From: Nesterenkonia ebinurensis
GTDB lineage: Bacteria > Actinomycetota > Actinomycetes > Actinomycetales > Micrococcaceae
Assembly (NCBI RefSeq): GCF_008711175.1
Contig: NZ_VWNF01000001.1
Span: 78,402 to 142,401, forward strand
Direction of reading: 5' to 3'
DNA length: 64,000 nt
Below the pieces are notes generated by a model. That model was not told where the DNA came from. It was given only the letters and a program-made list of their open reading frames with translations, and did no database searches. The translations under genes and the position numbers were made by a program. Within the stretch, counting starts at the first letter, position 1. Each line of letters starts with the position of its first letter. This document shows, one piece after another, positions 7,224-15,417 of this stretch.

Positions 7224-9850
7224 AACACCACCGAGGTGATCTCCAGCTCCTTGGCGGCCTCCCATTCGCTGACCAGCTCCAGGGCCTGGGCCTTGGTGGC
7301 GGCCCGCAGGTCGGAGAGTGCGGACTCGATGTAGCCCAGCTGGTCCTTCGGCCCGGTGATCCGTGCCGAGAGGATCTCAGTACGCTGCTTGACCTTGGCC
7401 TCGGCCTTGGCTCGGCGCAGTCCGGTCAGCGCCTCCGAGACCGTGTCCAGCACCGCAGGTGCTCCGGCCACCGCGTCCAGATCGGCAGCCTTGGGCCAGG
7501 CGGCCGCGTGCACGGAGCCTTCCCGCCACCAGCGCCAGACCTCATCGGTGGCAAACGGCAGCACCGGGGCGAAGAGCCGCAGCAGTTTGTCAAGCACAGT
7601 GGCCAGGGTGGCCCGCACTGAGGCCTGGGCGGCCTCGCCCTGCGAACCGTAGGCGCGGTCCTTGACCAGCTCCACATAGTCGTCAGTGAAGGCCCAGAAG
7701 AAACTCTCGGTGATGTCCAGGGCCCGGGCGTAGTCGTAGCTCTCGAACTGCTCGGTAGCCTGCTCGATCACAGTGCGCAGCTTAGCCAGCAGGGCACGGT
7801 CCAGAGGTTCGGTGATCACTGCCGCGGCGGCGTCGTCATCTCCTGAAACGACATGCGCCTCAGTGACACCCATTCCGAAGGCGAACTTCGAGGCGTTCAG
7901 CAGCTTGATCGCCAGGCGCCGGCCGATCTTCATCTGGCCGATCTCATAGGCGGTGTCAGCACCCAGCTTGGCCGAGGCCGCCCAGTAGCGCACCGCATCG
8001 GCGCCGAACTGCTCCAGCGGCTCGGTGGGGACCACCACATTGCCCTTGGACTTGGACATCTTCTTCCGATTCGGATCCAGGATCCAGCCGGAGATCGCGG
8101 TGTTGGTCCACGGCACAGTGTCATGCAGGGAATTGGCCCGCACCACTGTGGAGAACAGCCAGGTGCGGATGATGTCGTGGCCCTGCGGACGCAGGTCGAA
8201 GGGGAAGACCTTGTTGAACAGTTCGTTGTCCTGCTCCCATTTTCCTGCGATCTGCGGTGTCAGCGAGGAAGTGGCCCAGGTGTCGAGCACATCGGGCTCA
8301 CCGATGAACCCTCCCGGTGCACCGCGCTGGGACTCATCGAAACCGGGTGCGGTCTGGGAGGCCGGGTCCACCGGGAGCTGGTCCTCGGTGGGCAGGATCG
8401 GGTGATCGTAGTCGGGCTCACCTGTCTCATCCACCGGATACCAGACGGGAATCGGCACGCCGAAGAACCGCTGCCGGGAGATCAGCCAGTCGCCGTTGAG
8501 GCCCTCCACCCAGTTCTCGTAGCGGGAACGCATGAATCCAGGATGCCAGTCGATCTTTCGGCCACGTTCGATCAGCTGCTGGCGGCGCTCGGCGTCACGG
8601 CCACCGTTGCGGATGTACCACTGCCGGGAGGTCACCACCTCCAGGGGCTTATCGCCCTTCTCGTAGAAGTGCACCGCATGGGTGATCTTTTCCGGCTCGG
8701 TGCGCAGCAGCCCAGCCTCTTCCAGCATGGCCACCACAGCTTCTTTGGCCGAGTGCACCGTCTTGCCGGCCAGCTGCTGATAGTTGGCCCGGCCCTGCTC
8801 ACTGGTGATCCAGTCCGGTGCCTCAGCGGCGAACCGGCCGTCGCGGCCGATCAGTGCCCGGGTGGGCAGCTGCAGCTCCCGCCACCAGGTCACATCGGTC
8901 ATATCGCCGAAGGTGCAGATCATCGCGATGCCGGAGCCCTTCTCCGGGTCGGCCAGCGGGTGCGCCTTGACCGGCAGCTGCACCCCGAACAGCGGTGAGG
9001 TCACGGTCTGGCCGAACAGCGGCTTATAGCGCTCATCCTCCGGGTGGGCCACCAGCGCCACGCAGGAGGGCAGCAGCTCCGGGCGTGTGGTGGCGATGAC
9101 AGTCTCGTTGCCGGCCTCGTCGGTGAACGGGTACCGGTAGTAGGCACCTGGGCGCTCCTTGGCCTCCAACTCGGCCTGGGCCACCGCGGTGCGGAAGGTG
9201 ATATCCCACAGGGTGGGAGCCTCGGCGGTGTAGGCGTTGCCGGAGCGCACATCACGCAGGAAGGCGCGCTGGCTGGCTGCCCGGGAGTCATCGTCAATGG
9301 TGCGGTAGGTCTGCCGCCAGTCCACCGACAGCCCCAGGGTGGTGAAGAGGTCCTCGAAGACCTTCTCATCCTCTACGGTGAGCTTCTCGCACAGCTCGAT
9401 GAAGTTCTGCCGGGAGATCACATCCCAGTCGCGCTGGTTCTTGGCGGGCTTCGCCGGGGGCTGGTAGTCAGGAATATACGGCTTGCTGGGGTCGCAGCGC
9501 ACCCCGTAGTAGTTCTGCACGCGCCGCTCAGTGGGCAGACCGTTGTCATCCCAGCCCAGCGGGTAGAAGACCTTCTTGCCGCGCATCCGCTTGAACCTGG
9601 CCACCACATCGGTCTGGGTGTAGGAGAACATATGCCCCACGTGCAGGGACCCCGAGGCGGTGGGCGGCGGGGTGTCGATCGAGTAGACCTCATCGCGGGA
9701 GGCAGTCTCATCGAAGTGGTAGATCCGTTCGGCCTGCCAGGCGGCGTGGAGTTTGGGCTCCAGCCCCTCCAGGGCGGGCTTCTCGGGAACTTCAGGGGTC
9801 TTGTATGCGGGCGTGTCGGTGCCCTTTATGTGGGTGGCCATGGGAACCAT
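7193..9850 (-). CDS. valS: valyl-tRNA synthetase
   Basis: Class Ia aminoacyl-tRNA synthetase charging tRNA-Val; cytoplasmic, 885 residues. The HIGH-type signature is HVGH (70-73) and KMSKS is at 597-601, both intact. A short C-terminal coiled segment (GLRRAKAEAKVKQRTEILS) follows the anticodon-binding domain. The start is uncertain: GTT-linked ATGs at 9850 and 9841 both lack a good ribosome site. The codons of the last residues form one arm of the perfect inverted repeat at 7173-7223. Confidence 0.95.
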   Translation of the reverse strand: MVPMATHIKGTDTPAYKTPEVPEKPALEGLEPKLHAAWQAERIYHFDETASRDEVYSIDTPPPTASGSLHVGHMFSYTQTDVVARFKRMRGKKVFYPLGWDDNGLPTERRVQNYYGVRCDPSKPYIPDYQPPAKPAKNQRDWDVISRQNFIELCEKLTVEDEKVFEDLFTTLGLSVDWRQTYRTIDDDSRAASQRAFLRDVRSGNAYTAEAPTLWDITFRTAVAQAELEAKERPGAYYRYPFTDEAGNETVIATTRPELLPSCVALVAHPEDERYKPLFGQTVTSPLFGVQLPVKAHPLADPEKGSGIAMICTFGDMTDVTWWRELQLPTRALIGRDGRFAAEAPDWITSEQGRANYQQLAGKTVHSAKEAVVAMLEEAGLLRTEPEKITHAVHFYEKGDKPLEVVTSRQWYIRNGGRDAERRQQLIERGRKIDWHPGFMRSRYENWVEGLNGDWLISRQRFFGVPIPVWYPVDETGEPDYDHPILPTEDQLPVDPASQTAPGFDESQRGAPGGFIGEPDVLDTWATSSLTPQIAGKWEQDNELFNKVFPFDLRPQGHDIIRTWLFSTVVRANSLHDTVPWTNTAISGWILDPNRKKMSKSKGNVVVPTEPLEQFGADAVRYWAASAKLGADTAYEIGQMKIGRRLAIKLLNASKFAFGMGVTEAHVVSGDDDAAAAVITEPLDRALLAKLRTVIEQATEQFESYDYARALDITESFFWAFTDDYVELVKDRAYGSQGEAAQASVRATLATVLDKLLRLFAPVLPFATDEVWRWWREGSVHAAAWPKAADLDAVAGAPAVLDTVSEALTGLRRAKAEAKVKQRTEILSARITGPKDQLGYIESALSDLRAATKAQALELVSEWEAAKELEITSVVFSELAADTGS

Positions 9851-9925
9851 TCTGCCACGGCGGTGGGTGTCTCATATTCCGGAAATACAGCACATGACGA
9901 GGCGCCGGAGGCTAGTCTTGTGTGC

Positions 9926-10687
9926 ATGGTCACCTCTTCAGCTCCACGCCGTGCTCTTGTCACTGGTGCATCCTCCGGGATTGGCGCCGCCACTGCTCTC
10001 CGCCTGACCTCCGAAGGCTGGCAGGTCTTCGCCGCAGCCCGGCGAGCCGAACGCCTGGAGTCATTGGCCGAGCAGGAGGGCATCATCCCTCTGGTCTGTG
10101 ATGTCACCGACGTGGACCAGGTGGCAGCGGTGCGGGCGAGAATCACCGAGGCCGGTGGGATCGACACTCTGATCAACAACGCCGGGGGCGCCCTGGGGGT
10201 AGACACTGTTGCTGAGGGCAAGCTGGAGGACTGGCGCTGGATGTTCGAGGTCAATGTGCTGGGCACCCTGAACGTCACTCAGGCCTTTTTGCCGATGCTG
10301 CGCGCTCACGGCGAGGGCACCGTGCTGAACCTGACCTCCACCGCCGGGGTAGTCTCCTACGAAGGCGGCGGCGGGTACAACGCGGCCAAGTTCGGCGCCC
10401 ATGGTATGACTGGGACCCTGCGCCTGGAGGAGGCCGAGCACAATATCCGGGTCATCGAGGTGCTGCCCGGGATGGTACGCACTGAGGAGTTCACCGCCAA
10501 GCGGCTACGCGGGGACACCGCCGCTGCGGAGAAGGTCTACACAGGAGTTGAGAAGCCGCTGACCGCCGAGGACATTGCGGAGGTGATCACCCATGCGGTG
10601 ACTCTGCCCCACCATGTGAATCTGGATCAGATCGTCATCCGCCCAGTGGCCCAGGCCGCCCAGCACAAGGTCATCCGGCAGGGCTGA
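9926..10687 (+). CDS. SDR-family oxidoreductase
   Basis: Classical short-chain dehydrogenase, 253 residues, NAD(P)-dependent. Cofactor motif TGASSGIG (13-20), NNAG (84-87) and the catalytic set Ser138, Tyr151, Lys155 (YNAAK) are intact. The ATG at 9926 is used because the family N-terminus begins there; the frame stays open far upstream on the antisense strand of valS, but that is shadow. A TAGTCT box (9913-9918) ends 7 nt before the ATG, so the mRNA may be leaderless. Substrate unknown. Confidence 0.85.
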   Translation: MVTSSAPRRALVTGASSGIGAATALRLTSEGWQVFAAARRAERLESLAEQEGIIPLVCDVTDVDQVAAVRARITEAGGIDTLINNAGGALGVDTVAEGKLEDWRWMFEVNVLGTLNVTQAFLPMLRAHGEGTVLNLTSTAGVVSYEGGGGYNAAKFGAHGMTGTLRLEEAEHNIRVIEVLPGMVRTEEFTAKRLRGDTAAAEKVYTGVEKPLTAEDIAEVITHAVTLPHHVNLDQIVIRPVAQAAQHKVIRQG

Positions 10688-10730
10688 TCACCGGCACCCC
10701 GGGCACGGGCACGGTCCTCGCGCCCGATCG

Positions 10731-10835
10731 TGAGACGTTGAGGGAGCCATCGGCCAATCGCAGGACGCTTTTGCTCCCTGTATGTCTCACCTCGGCCAGT
10801 TCCACAGTCGCAGATGAGACATACAGGGAGCAAAA
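10731..10835. repeat. palindromic repeat locus A (three TGAGAC-N5-GGGAGC copies)
   Basis: Three copies of a 17-bp motif: forward at 10731-10747, reverse at 10773-10789, forward at 10815-10831. The last two form a 21-bp perfect stem (10769-10789 with 10815-10835) with a 25-nt loop. The locus lies between two convergent genes. Four related copies occur at 51951-52091. Confidence 0.8.
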
Positions 10836-10884
10836 CAGGAGGTCTCGCCAGAGCTGACTCCCCTAAAGTCTCATATCACCGCGC

Positions 10885-11484
10885 TCAGTCGAAGGTGGGG
10901 CGCTCGGTGCGGGAGCGCTTGAGCTCGAAGAAGTAGGGGTAGCTGGCCAGAGCTACGGAGCCGTCGAAAATCTTGCCGGCCGCTTCCCCGGTGGGTACCC
11001 GGGTGATGACCGGACCGAAGAATGCGGTGCCGGCGAAGGCCACGATGGGGGTGCCCACGTCCTGGCCCACCTTGGAGATGCCCTCCTCATGGGTGGCGCG
11101 CATGGCGCCGTCGTACTTGTCGGTCTTAGCATCATCCACCAGAGATTCATCCAGGCCGATCTCGACCAGAGCGCGGCGTGAGACGGCCTCGAAGTCGCGG
11201 TGGCCGTTGACGTGGATGTCATAGCCGATGGCGGTGTAGAAATCACCCAGCTTTTCCGGGGCGGTCACAGCCACCGCAGTGGAGGTGCGGGCGGGGATCC
11301 AACGGGCCAGCACGTCCTCATCCTCGGTGGGGGCGGGATTCTTGTCCTCGTTGAGCACACCCAGGCTCATCACATTCCAGTGGACCTCGATGTCACGGAC
11401 CTTCTCCACCTCCAGGATCCAACGGGAGGTCGCGTAGGCGAAGGGGCAGATGGGGTCGAACCAGAAGTCAACGCGCTCAGCCAT
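10885..11484 (-). CDS. Rv2466c-like mycothiol-linked DsbA-fold oxidoreductase
   Basis: 199-residue thioredoxin-fold protein resembling the mycothiol-dependent reductase Rv2466c: conserved FWFDP at the N-terminus, SRWILEVEKVRDIEV, and a C-terminal SYPYFFELKRSRTERP. The active-site tetrad is CPFA (13-16), so the resolving Cys of the CPWC form is absent, giving a monothiol site. ATG 11484 is chosen for the upstream AAAGGAC; a longer reading from 11514 has no ribosome site. It lies downstream of mtr on the same strand, supporting a mycothiol link. Confidence 0.82.
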   Translation of the reverse strand: MAERVDFWFDPICPFAYATSRWILEVEKVRDIEVHWNVMSLGVLNEDKNPAPTEDEDVLARWIPARTSTAVAVTAPEKLGDFYTAIGYDIHVNGHRDFEAVSRRALVEIGLDESLVDDAKTDKYDGAMRATHEEGISKVGQDVGTPIVAFAGTAFFGPVITRVPTGEAAGKIFDGSVALASYPYFFELKRSRTERPTFD

Positions 11485-11547
11485 GGGAAAAGTCCTTTCG
11501 GTCGGCAGAATCACTGTCCATCCATGCCAACCGCACAGTGAGCTGAG

Positions 11548-11636
11548 TCATTCCTTCCCGCCCGGGGGTGTCAGATGGCACCAGCAATGGAGACCACGTC
11601 GATATGCTCATTCCTTCCCGCTCGGGGCGGGTCAGA
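11548..11636. repeat. two direct repeats of 28-29 bp separated by 32 bp
   Basis: 11548-11575 and 11608-11636 share the first 14 bases (TCATTCCTTCCCGC) and most of the rest, including GTCAGA. The start-to-start period is 60 bp. On the minus strand each copy ends GGGAAGGAATGA, so two in-frame ATGs follow ribosome-site-like sequence. Only two copies are seen and no cas genes are present. Confidence 0.6.
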
Positions 11637-11647
11637 GCGGGGCAGGG

Positions 11648-13081
11648 CTAAAGAGGCGCATCTGGCGGGATGGGGACGTCGAGGCCCAGCAGCGCGTTCT
11701 CAGTGACCTCCATCAAAGCGGGGTGAATCCAGTACTGGCCGCGAGCCGCCGTGTAGGAGTCCTGGCCGAAACTCATCGCGTGCACGATCGGCTGGATCAG
11801 GTTGGAGGACTGGTAGCCCATGGCATGGGCACCAAGGATCTGACCGTTTCGCCTATCGGCGATGATCTTGAGGATCCCGTAGGAGTCCTCCATGGCCCAG
11901 CCATAGGCGGTGTCCCCGTAGCGCTGGGTCTTAGTGGTCAGATTCTGCGCACCGACCGCTGAAGCGGCCTGAGCCTCGGTGAGGCCCACCTGGGCGATCT
12001 CCGGGTGGGAGAAGATCGCTGAGGGGATCGCCTCCGAACGGACTTTCCGCAGGTCATCGGGGTTCTCCAGGTTATGGGCCACCACCCGTGCTTCATGGTT
12101 GGCCACATGCTTGAGCATAGCCTCTGAGGAGACGTCGCCCAGGGCGTAGAGACCCTCCACTGGTTCTCCCCCGCTGAGCACCCGCTGATACTGGTCCACC
12201 GCGATCCGGCCGTCTGGGTGCAGGTCGAGTCCGGCCTGCTCGGCGCCCACCAGATCGCTGTTCGGTCTGCGTCCGATGGCCAGCAACACCGTGTCCACCT
12301 GGTACTCCTCGGACCGGCCGTCGGAGGTGACCAGCTGGGCGGTCACCTGGCCGTTCTCATCAGGCACGACGGCGCCCAGGGTGCGCTGGTAGAGCACCGA
12401 CCAGTTCTTCTCCGCCTCAGCGGAGTAGGCAGCGGCGATCTCCTCATCCAGCTGGTTCATCAGCCCGATGCTGCGGTTGATCTGAATGACCTCGGAGCCC
12501 AGACCGGAGAAGACTCCGGCAAACTCACAGGCAATATAGCCGCCTCCCACAATCAGGATGCTGCCGGGGAGCTTGGCGATTCGCATGATGGTCTCTGAGG
12601 TGTGCACCTGAGGCAGATCGACCCCGGGAACCTCCGGGATCAGGGGGCGGGAACCAGCCGCAATCACCACCTGCCGGGCCTCAACCTCGGTGCCTGACTC
12701 GCTGCGGAAGGACTTGGGGCTGGTGAGTGTGACCTTCTCAGAGATCAGGTCTACATTCTCCAGGCGCTCACGGTATTCCCGGCCGCCGGATGAGATGGCG
12801 TCCACACGGGCGAAAACCCGGTCGCGGATGGCCGGCCAGTCGGCACGCACAGTGGCCATCTCCACGCCGAGCCGGGCGGCCTCCTCGGGCACACGAGCCA
12901 GGGCCGAGGGCCGGACGAACATCTTGGTGGGGATGCAGCCCACGTTCAGGCAGGTGCCGCCGAAAGCACCGGTGGCCTCAATCCCTTTATCGGCCAGCGC
13001 CACTTTCTTGTCATCCCAATAGGGGGTGATCAGGGAGTTTCCGGAGCCGGAGCCGATGATGGCGACGTCATGGGTAGGCAT
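11648..13081 (-). CDS. mtr: mycothione reductase
   Basis: Flavoprotein disulfide reductase that regenerates mycothiol from mycothione using NADPH. The 477-residue chain begins with the Mtr-type FAD motif IIGSGSGNS (8-16), carries the redox pair C44-LNVG-C49 in GGTCLNVGCIPTK, and has a second dinucleotide fold VGGGYIACEFAG. The C-terminal interface His motif is YWIHPALMEVTENALL. GTG/ATG choices upstream are antisense shadow of parA; the ATG at 13081 lies 7 bp after the parA stop, so the two are likely co-transcribed. Lpd is the alternative family, but the GSGSGNS start favours Mtr. Confidence 0.9.
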   Translation of the reverse strand: MPTHDVAIIGSGSGNSLITPYWDDKKVALADKGIEATGAFGGTCLNVGCIPTKMFVRPSALARVPEEAARLGVEMATVRADWPAIRDRVFARVDAISSGGREYRERLENVDLISEKVTLTSPKSFRSESGTEVEARQVVIAAGSRPLIPEVPGVDLPQVHTSETIMRIAKLPGSILIVGGGYIACEFAGVFSGLGSEVIQINRSIGLMNQLDEEIAAAYSAEAEKNWSVLYQRTLGAVVPDENGQVTAQLVTSDGRSEEYQVDTVLLAIGRRPNSDLVGAEQAGLDLHPDGRIAVDQYQRVLSGGEPVEGLYALGDVSSEAMLKHVANHEARVVAHNLENPDDLRKVRSEAIPSAIFSHPEIAQVGLTEAQAASAVGAQNLTTKTQRYGDTAYGWAMEDSYGILKIIADRRNGQILGAHAMGYQSSNLIQPIVHAMSFGQDSYTAARGQYWIHPALMEVTENALLGLDVPIPPDAPL

Positions 13082-13088
13082 AGCCGGC

Positions 13089-13895
13089 TCAGGAGGTGAG
13101 CTTCTTGGCTGGTACCAGCTGCTTGATGAGCTCGTCGAAGCTCTTGACCATATCGCGCACCGGATCGCCGGGCCAGAGGTGCACCGGGTAGGCCGCGCCC
13201 TGGATCTGCTGCCAGTGCGGGTTCTCCTCCAGCACCGGGAGCATGAGCTTATCGGTGTAGAGCCGCTCCATCTCCAGCAGCCGGTACTCGTGCTCGGCGG
13301 AGTCTGCGCGGGCACGGTTGACGACGACGCCGGCCTGAGTCAGCTGAGGGGCGAACTCATTGGAGAACATCCGGATGGCGCGCATCGTGCGTTCAGTGCC
13401 TGCGACCGAGAAGAGGCTGGGCTCAGCCACCAGCAGCACCTGGTGGGAGGCTGCCCAGGCAATTCTGGTCAGCCCGGAGAGTGAGGGCGGGCAGTCCACC
13501 AGCACCAGATCGTAGCCGGTGAGCTTGTCCACCAGGGTCTTCAGCCGCTTCATGTCTTTGGGCCGGATATCTGGCCGGTCAAAGGCGGCGGAGAGGGCTG
13601 AGCCGACCACTACATCCAGCACGGCGCTCTGTTTCTTGTCCTCCGGGAGCAGTTCCACCCAGCCGGAGGGTACAACGTGGTCGGAGATGCGGGCTTTGCG
13701 GTACTCCTTGAGCAGCTGGCCGGCCTCCCGCCCTTTGCCGCGGGCCACGTTGAGCCCGGTGGTGCAGTCGGCGTGCGGGTCGAGGTCTATGACCAAGGTC
13801 CTGACCCCGCTGTTAAGGGCCGCTGAGGCCAGGCCCATGGTGACCGAGGTCTTACCGACCCCGCCTTTCAGACTGGACACGCTGAGAATCTGCAC
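13089..13895 (-). CDS. ParA/MinD-family ATPase
   Basis: 268-residue deviant Walker ATPase: KGGVGKTS (10-17), Walker A' region LVIDLDPHADCT and Walker B LVLVDCPPSL. No parB partner is adjacent, so this is probably an orphan ParA paralogue tied to the cell-division regulators upstream rather than the chromosome-partition ParA. The start is GTG 13895; GGATGG precedes it by 5 nt, and TAGGAT (13902-13907) sits 6 nt upstream as a possible -10 for a leaderless message. Partner and cargo unknown. Confidence 0.85.
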   Translation of the reverse strand: MQILSVSSLKGGVGKTSVTMGLASAALNSGVRTLVIDLDPHADCTTGLNVARGKGREAGQLLKEYRKARISDHVVPSGWVELLPEDKKQSAVLDVVVGSALSAAFDRPDIRPKDMKRLKTLVDKLTGYDLVLVDCPPSLSGLTRIAWAASHQVLLVAEPSLFSVAGTERTMRAIRMFSNEFAPQLTQAGVVVNRARADSAEHEYRLLEMERLYTDKLMLPVLEENPHWQQIQGAAYPVHLWPGDPVRDMVKSFDELIKQLVPAKKLTS

Positions 13896-13930
13896 TAGTC
13901 CATCCTACTGGTCGAAAGGGCCTGAACGTC

Positions 13931-14539
13931 TCAGGAAGCCTGCTTGCGGGCACGCATCTGCGCCAGCTCATCACTGGCCTCGAATGCGGCCAGCTCAGGC
14001 GCCTGACCTGCGACGGCAACCTGCTCTTGGGTGCGTTCGCGGGGAAGCTCGGCCAGGCTGCCTTCGACTTCACGCCATACCCGTCCCACTGCGATGCCGA
14101 AGACGCCCTGTCCGCCCTGGACCAGGTCGATGACCTCATCAGTGGAGGTGCATTCGTAGACGCTGGCGCCGTCGGACATCAGGGTGATCTCAGCGAGGTC
14201 TTCCACCCCGCGCTCCCTGAGATGCTCGATGGCGGTGCGGATCTGCTGCAGTGAGACTCCGGTGTCCAACAGCCGTTTGACCACTTTGAGCACCAGGATG
14301 TCACGGAAGGAATAGAGCCTGGCTGAGCCTGAGCCGGAGGCGTTGCGCAGGGAGGGCTCCACCAGTTTGGTCCTTGCCCAGTAGTCAAGCTGACGGTAGG
14401 TGATTCCGGCGGCGGAGCAGGCGATGGGACCGCGGTAGCCCATGTCTTCGTCCAGCTCAGGGAGACCGTCGTCGAACAGGGTGTCCTGGGCTGCGGGACG
14501 GTGGCGGCTGCGCGGTGCTTCTGCGCGTTGGTCCTTCAC
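13931..14539 (-). CDS. MerR-family regulator (Rv1830-like)
   Basis: 202-residue MerR-type protein. The winged helix begins at about 37 (GPIACSAAGITYRQLDYWAR) and the dimerisation helix follows (LLDTGVSLQQIRTAIEHLRE). Position and sequence fit the second MerR gene of the mycobacterial Rv1827-Rv1830 block. GTG 14539 follows AGAGG by a normal distance. Its targets are not known from sequence. It lies 35 bp upstream of parA. Confidence 0.85.
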   Translation of the reverse strand: MKDQRAEAPRSRHRPAAQDTLFDDGLPELDEDMGYRGPIACSAAGITYRQLDYWARTKLVEPSLRNASGSGSARLYSFRDILVLKVVKRLLDTGVSLQQIRTAIEHLRERGVEDLAEITLMSDGASVYECTSTDEVIDLVQGGQGVFGIAVGRVWREVEGSLAELPRERTQEQVAVAGQAPELAAFEASDELAQMRARKQAS

Positions 14540-14667
14540 TCAGGCACCTCTCGTCTTTTCTGCATCAGGGGAAGTGAGTCAGTTATTTGGCCAGTGTATC
14601 GGCAGGCGCCGGGGATGTGCTGGCAGCCCGGTGAGCGTTCGGCGTGTCTGGGGTTCCTCGGTGCGGC

Positions 14668-15225
14668 TCATGAGCGGTCGAAGTCCTCAGGACCGGCGTC
14701 GGAGAGGAATCTCTGGAACTCGCGGATCTCGTCCTCAGAGATAGGCCCCTTGGCTGTCACCTGATCTGCTTCTGGGCTGGCTCCGGGGGTGGACGATGAG
14801 TCAGCGGAGCGGTAGCGGGGAGTGACCGAGACTGCCCGCAGCGTGTCGCCGTCCATGGTGATGCGGCAGTGTGCGCGTACTGCCACAGCGATGGCATCGG
14901 AGGCGCGTGCGTCGATGGTCCGTCCACTGTTGAGCAGGACGGAACCGGCGTAGGTGCTGGCGTCCAGCAGCCGGACTTCCACCGAGACGATTCCCTGGCC
15001 GAGATCCTCCAAGACGGTGGTGAGCAGATCATGGGTCATGGGCCGGTGCGGCACCTCGCCCTGGAGAGCGCGGGCCACAGCCGCTGCTTCGGCAGGGCCG
15101 ACAACCACGGCCACATGGAGGTTCTCGGTGCCTGGCTCAGCCCCGCGCAGGATCAGCACAGGTTGGCTGCTGGGCAGCTCAACCCGAACTCCGACCACCT
15201 CCAGCTGCACCTGGGCTGCACTCAT
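14668..15225 (-). CDS. bifunctional nuclease family protein (DUF151)
   Basis: 185-residue homologue of the bifunctional nuclease family (Rv1829 position). Conserved features seen are the RPMTHDLL segment (about 61-68), the hydrophobic VEVRLLDASTYAGSVLL strand region and the signature RASDAIAVAVR. Between MerR genes, as in mycobacteria. The ATG at 15225 has GGAGGT directly against it, too close for a normal ribosome site, while TACACT (15232-15237) lies 6 nt upstream; a leaderless start fits better. Physiological role of the family in actinobacteria is unclear. Confidence 0.85.
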   Translation of the reverse strand: MSAAQVQLEVVGVRVELPSSQPVLILRGAEPGTENLHVAVVVGPAEAAAVARALQGEVPHRPMTHDLLTTVLEDLGQGIVSVEVRLLDASTYAGSVLLNSGRTIDARASDAIAVAVRAHCRITMDGDTLRAVSVTPRYRSADSSSTPGASPEADQVTAKGPISEDEIREFQRFLSDAGPEDFDRS

Positions 15226-15231
15226 ACCTCC

Positions 15232-15270
15232 AGTGTAGGCCCCCTCGATATGCGCGGTTCAAGTATCGAG
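15232..15270. promoter_or_regulatory. promoter and inverted repeat upstream of the DUF151 gene
   Basis: On the minus strand TTGAAC (15257-15262) and TACACT (15232-15237) resemble -35 and -10 boxes with a long 19-bp spacer. Perfect 7-bp arms CTCGATA (15244-15250) and TATCGAG (15264-15270) flank the -35 box, a suitable position for a regulator. Which regulator is unknown; the adjacent MerR proteins are candidates. The rest of 15271-15417 shows nothing further. Confidence 0.35.
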
Positions 15271-15417
15271 CAGCTGGCAACGGAACGGCGGGAAAGCAAG
15301 GCCGGGAAGCCTAGGGTGCCCCTGCCCTCTGGGGTCCGCGCAGTTGGGAAAGCATCTGGATGGGCCAATCAGGGAGGACCGACGCGGGTGCCGTCCAGGC
15401 GCCGAGATCGGACCGCG

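Noticed and set aside
9044..9925. N-terminal extension of the SDR gene to 9044
   Set aside because: It would lie wholly antisense to valS, and the SDR fold starts at the ATG 9926.
11548..11636. CRISPR array
   Set aside because: Only two diverged repeats, one spacer, no cas genes and no leader; reported instead as a direct repeat.
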